From Lentisphaera marina (lineage in GTDB: Bacteria; Verrucomicrobiota; Lentisphaeria; Lentisphaerales; Lentisphaeraceae): a stretch of 64,000 nucleotides of DNA. A program made the translations under genes and the position numbers. Under the pieces are notes generated by a model that saw nothing but the letters and a program-made list of their open reading frames with translations, was not told the DNA's origin and ran no database searches. The DNA lies in assembly GCF_028745505.1 (NCBI RefSeq), contig NZ_JAQZZL010000001.1:930001-994000 (forward strand), read 5' to 3'. Positions 62,997-64,000 of this stretch are shown here, piece after piece (positions within the stretch are counted from its first letter, which is position 1; every line of letters starts with the position of its first letter).

Positions 62997-63584
62997 ATGA
63001 ATATTGAGATGTGTGAATTTACTGAAAGGCAATATAAAGCCGACTTTTATGGAACTCGTGTAAATCAAGAGATGGTCAATAAAATGATCGATTTAGCTAG
63101 AAATCCCTATGAGATTATTCCTGGTTACGCCGATTTTTGCTGTATTCTAGTTTTGAAAAACCGTGACGATTCAGGAAATTATATTTTTTCGGAATTGGAG
63201 AGTTTAACTATTGATCGTCAAGAAGCAAAAGCCTTAGGCGCGGAACTTCATTGTGCTTATGAGGCTCGAAATGATAAGGAATTAGCAGTTCTGGTTGATT
63301 GGGTCACTGGAATCAAGCCGAGTAAAGCCGAATGGATTCACCTGATTTTATATTCCCGTGAACAAATGGCAAAAGAAGGAGATGAAGTAGAAGCCGATTG
63401 GGCGATCGTGTCGATAAATGGAGCTGCGACAAAGGAAGTGGAACCCATGAGACCTATAACTTCGATGCGTAATGCATTAGGAGTAGAAGAGGGTGGCTCG
63501 GGTGTGCCGATGGATCGTAAGGCTTATCAAGAGAGCGTTGATTTTTGGTCTAAATACATCATGATTCGCCGAGACGAGGCTTAG
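62997..63584 (+). CDS. DUF3228-family protein
   Basis: The 195-residue soluble protein has a pattern that I associate with DUF3228: a central WIHLILYSREQMAKEGDE block, ADWAIVSINGAA, and an EPMRPITSMRNALGVEEGGSG stretch before a C-terminal helix containing FWSKYIM. Function unknown. AAGGG lies 5 bases before the ATG. It shares an 85-base upstream region with the divergent EF-hand gene and is followed with one base of spacing by a Ppx/GppA gene, so those two are coupled. Confidence 0.78.
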   Translation: MNIEMCEFTERQYKADFYGTRVNQEMVNKMIDLARNPYEIIPGYADFCCILVLKNRDDSGNYIFSELESLTIDRQEAKALGAELHCAYEARNDKELAVLVDWVTGIKPSKAEWIHLILYSREQMAKEGDEVEADWAIVSINGAATKEVEPMRPITSMRNALGVEEGGSGVPMDRKAYQESVDFWSKYIMIRRDEA

Positions 63585-63585
63585 T

Positions 63586-64000
63586 ATGAAAGTTGCGGTT
63601 GTCGATATAGGATCAAATGCCATAAGAAGTACATTTTATGGCATTGATCAGATTCATGGTGATGAATTGCTAATGAAAAAGCTATCTTATCTACGTTTGC
63701 CCATTCGTTTAGGCGAAGACGTTTTCAAAGATGGCAAAATTTCTTTGTCAAAAGTAAGTAAAGTTTTGAGTATGGCGCATGCCTTTAAACATTTATGTAT
63801 GATTCACGAGGTGACTGATTATCGCCTAGTTGCGACCTCCGCAATGCGAGAAGCTGAAAATGGGCATGAGTTGATAGAATTAGTGAAGTCTCAGAAAGAA
63901 GTTGAGATAGAACTTATTTCTGGTGATGAAGAAGCGGAGATGATTTTCGAAAGTATTTTTCTTTGTGAGCAAGTAAAAGCGAATACCTCTTACATGACGA
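63586..64000 (+). CDS. Ppx/GppA phosphatase, N-terminal part (cut by window edge)
   Basis: The frame from ATG 63586 is open to the window end (138 codons). It begins MKVAVVDIGSNAIRSTFY, the phosphate-1 motif of the ASKHA-fold Ppx/GppA family, and reaches LVATSAMREAENG and ELISGDEEAEMIF, which are further family blocks. Members hydrolyse polyphosphate or (p)ppGpp; the half seen cannot tell which. The start is one base past the DUF3228 stop. Confidence 0.9.
   Translation, partial: MKVAVVDIGSNAIRSTFYGIDQIHGDELLMKKLSYLRLPIRLGEDVFKDGKISLSKVSKVLSMAHAFKHLCMIHEVTDYRLVATSAMREAENGHELIELVKSQKEVEIELISGDEEAEMIFESIFLCEQVKANTSYMT

Overview
The window looks like chromosomal DNA of a marine bacterium of the PVC superphylum, most likely Lentisphaerota (Lentisphaera-like). 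The evidence is a PVC-type HEAT/CxxCH cytochrome, the PVC 'small basic protein', a secreted S1 sulfatase, and moderately AT-rich DNA with many short intergenic rho-independent terminators. This placement is inference from gene content. No rRNA or tRNA gene and no CRISPR array was seen, and there is one mobile element. Starts at GTG (sucC, the 28435 transporter) and TTG (cinA, one DUF3332 gene) are supported by good ribosome binding sites.

Layout. 1-3429: the end of glycerol kinase, then trhO-trhP-ferredoxin, which look like a tRNA wobble-uridine hydroxylation set. 3426-11417: a probable outer-membrane barrel, a large PVC cytochrome, Hsp33 with an aminotransferase, and small proteins. 11521-13621: sucCD. 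13737-15422: a single-pass membrane protein with a coiled coil and a TPPGGGL repeat. 15476-20332: mutS-hisG, where mutS is split by a 1498-bp IS110-family element of IS1111 type. 20512-25221: cinA-recA and, divergently, dnaN-recF. 25281-28172: rpmE, pnp, rpsO. 28435-35454: a transporter with regulatory domains, two DUF3332 lipoproteins, and an FtsX-type ABC exporter. 35577-38636: der-gltX. 40064-43916: a YaiI/YqxD-family gene and a fmt-rng-def operon. 43947-46566: DUF3859, pssA, small basic protein, lipA. 46790-49525: a 911-aa helicase-like protein whose catalytic motifs look degraded. 49527-51957: an LptF/G-type permease, a methyltransferase, a peroxiredoxin. 52185-60786: a galactose operon (regulator, Na+ symporter, galK, galE, UDP-sugar pyrophosphorylase) behind a sulfatase. 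60896-64000: an EF-hand membrane protein, DUF3228, and the start of a Ppx/GppA phosphatase.

Strongest points. (1) Removing 15678-17175 restores an exact 834-codon mutS frame, so the insertion is a clean, possibly reversible knock-out of mismatch repair. The element has 11-bp subterminal inverted repeats and a roughly 310-nt non-coding end. In that end a predicted internal loop carries two 6-nt segments that match the two sides of the mutS target, as expected for a target-choosing bridge/seeker RNA. (2) The galactose operon has no galT. It carries a protein closely resembling the UDP-sugar pyrophosphorylase of plants and Leishmania, which suggests a kinase-pyrophosphorylase-epimerase route. 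(3) The 911-aa protein keeps the full layout of a superfamily II helicase family but has lost recognisable P-loop, DEAH and arginine-finger residues. (4) Promoters overlapped by dyads stand before recA and before the galactose regulator. All assignments come from reading the sequence and remembered family features; no database search was run.
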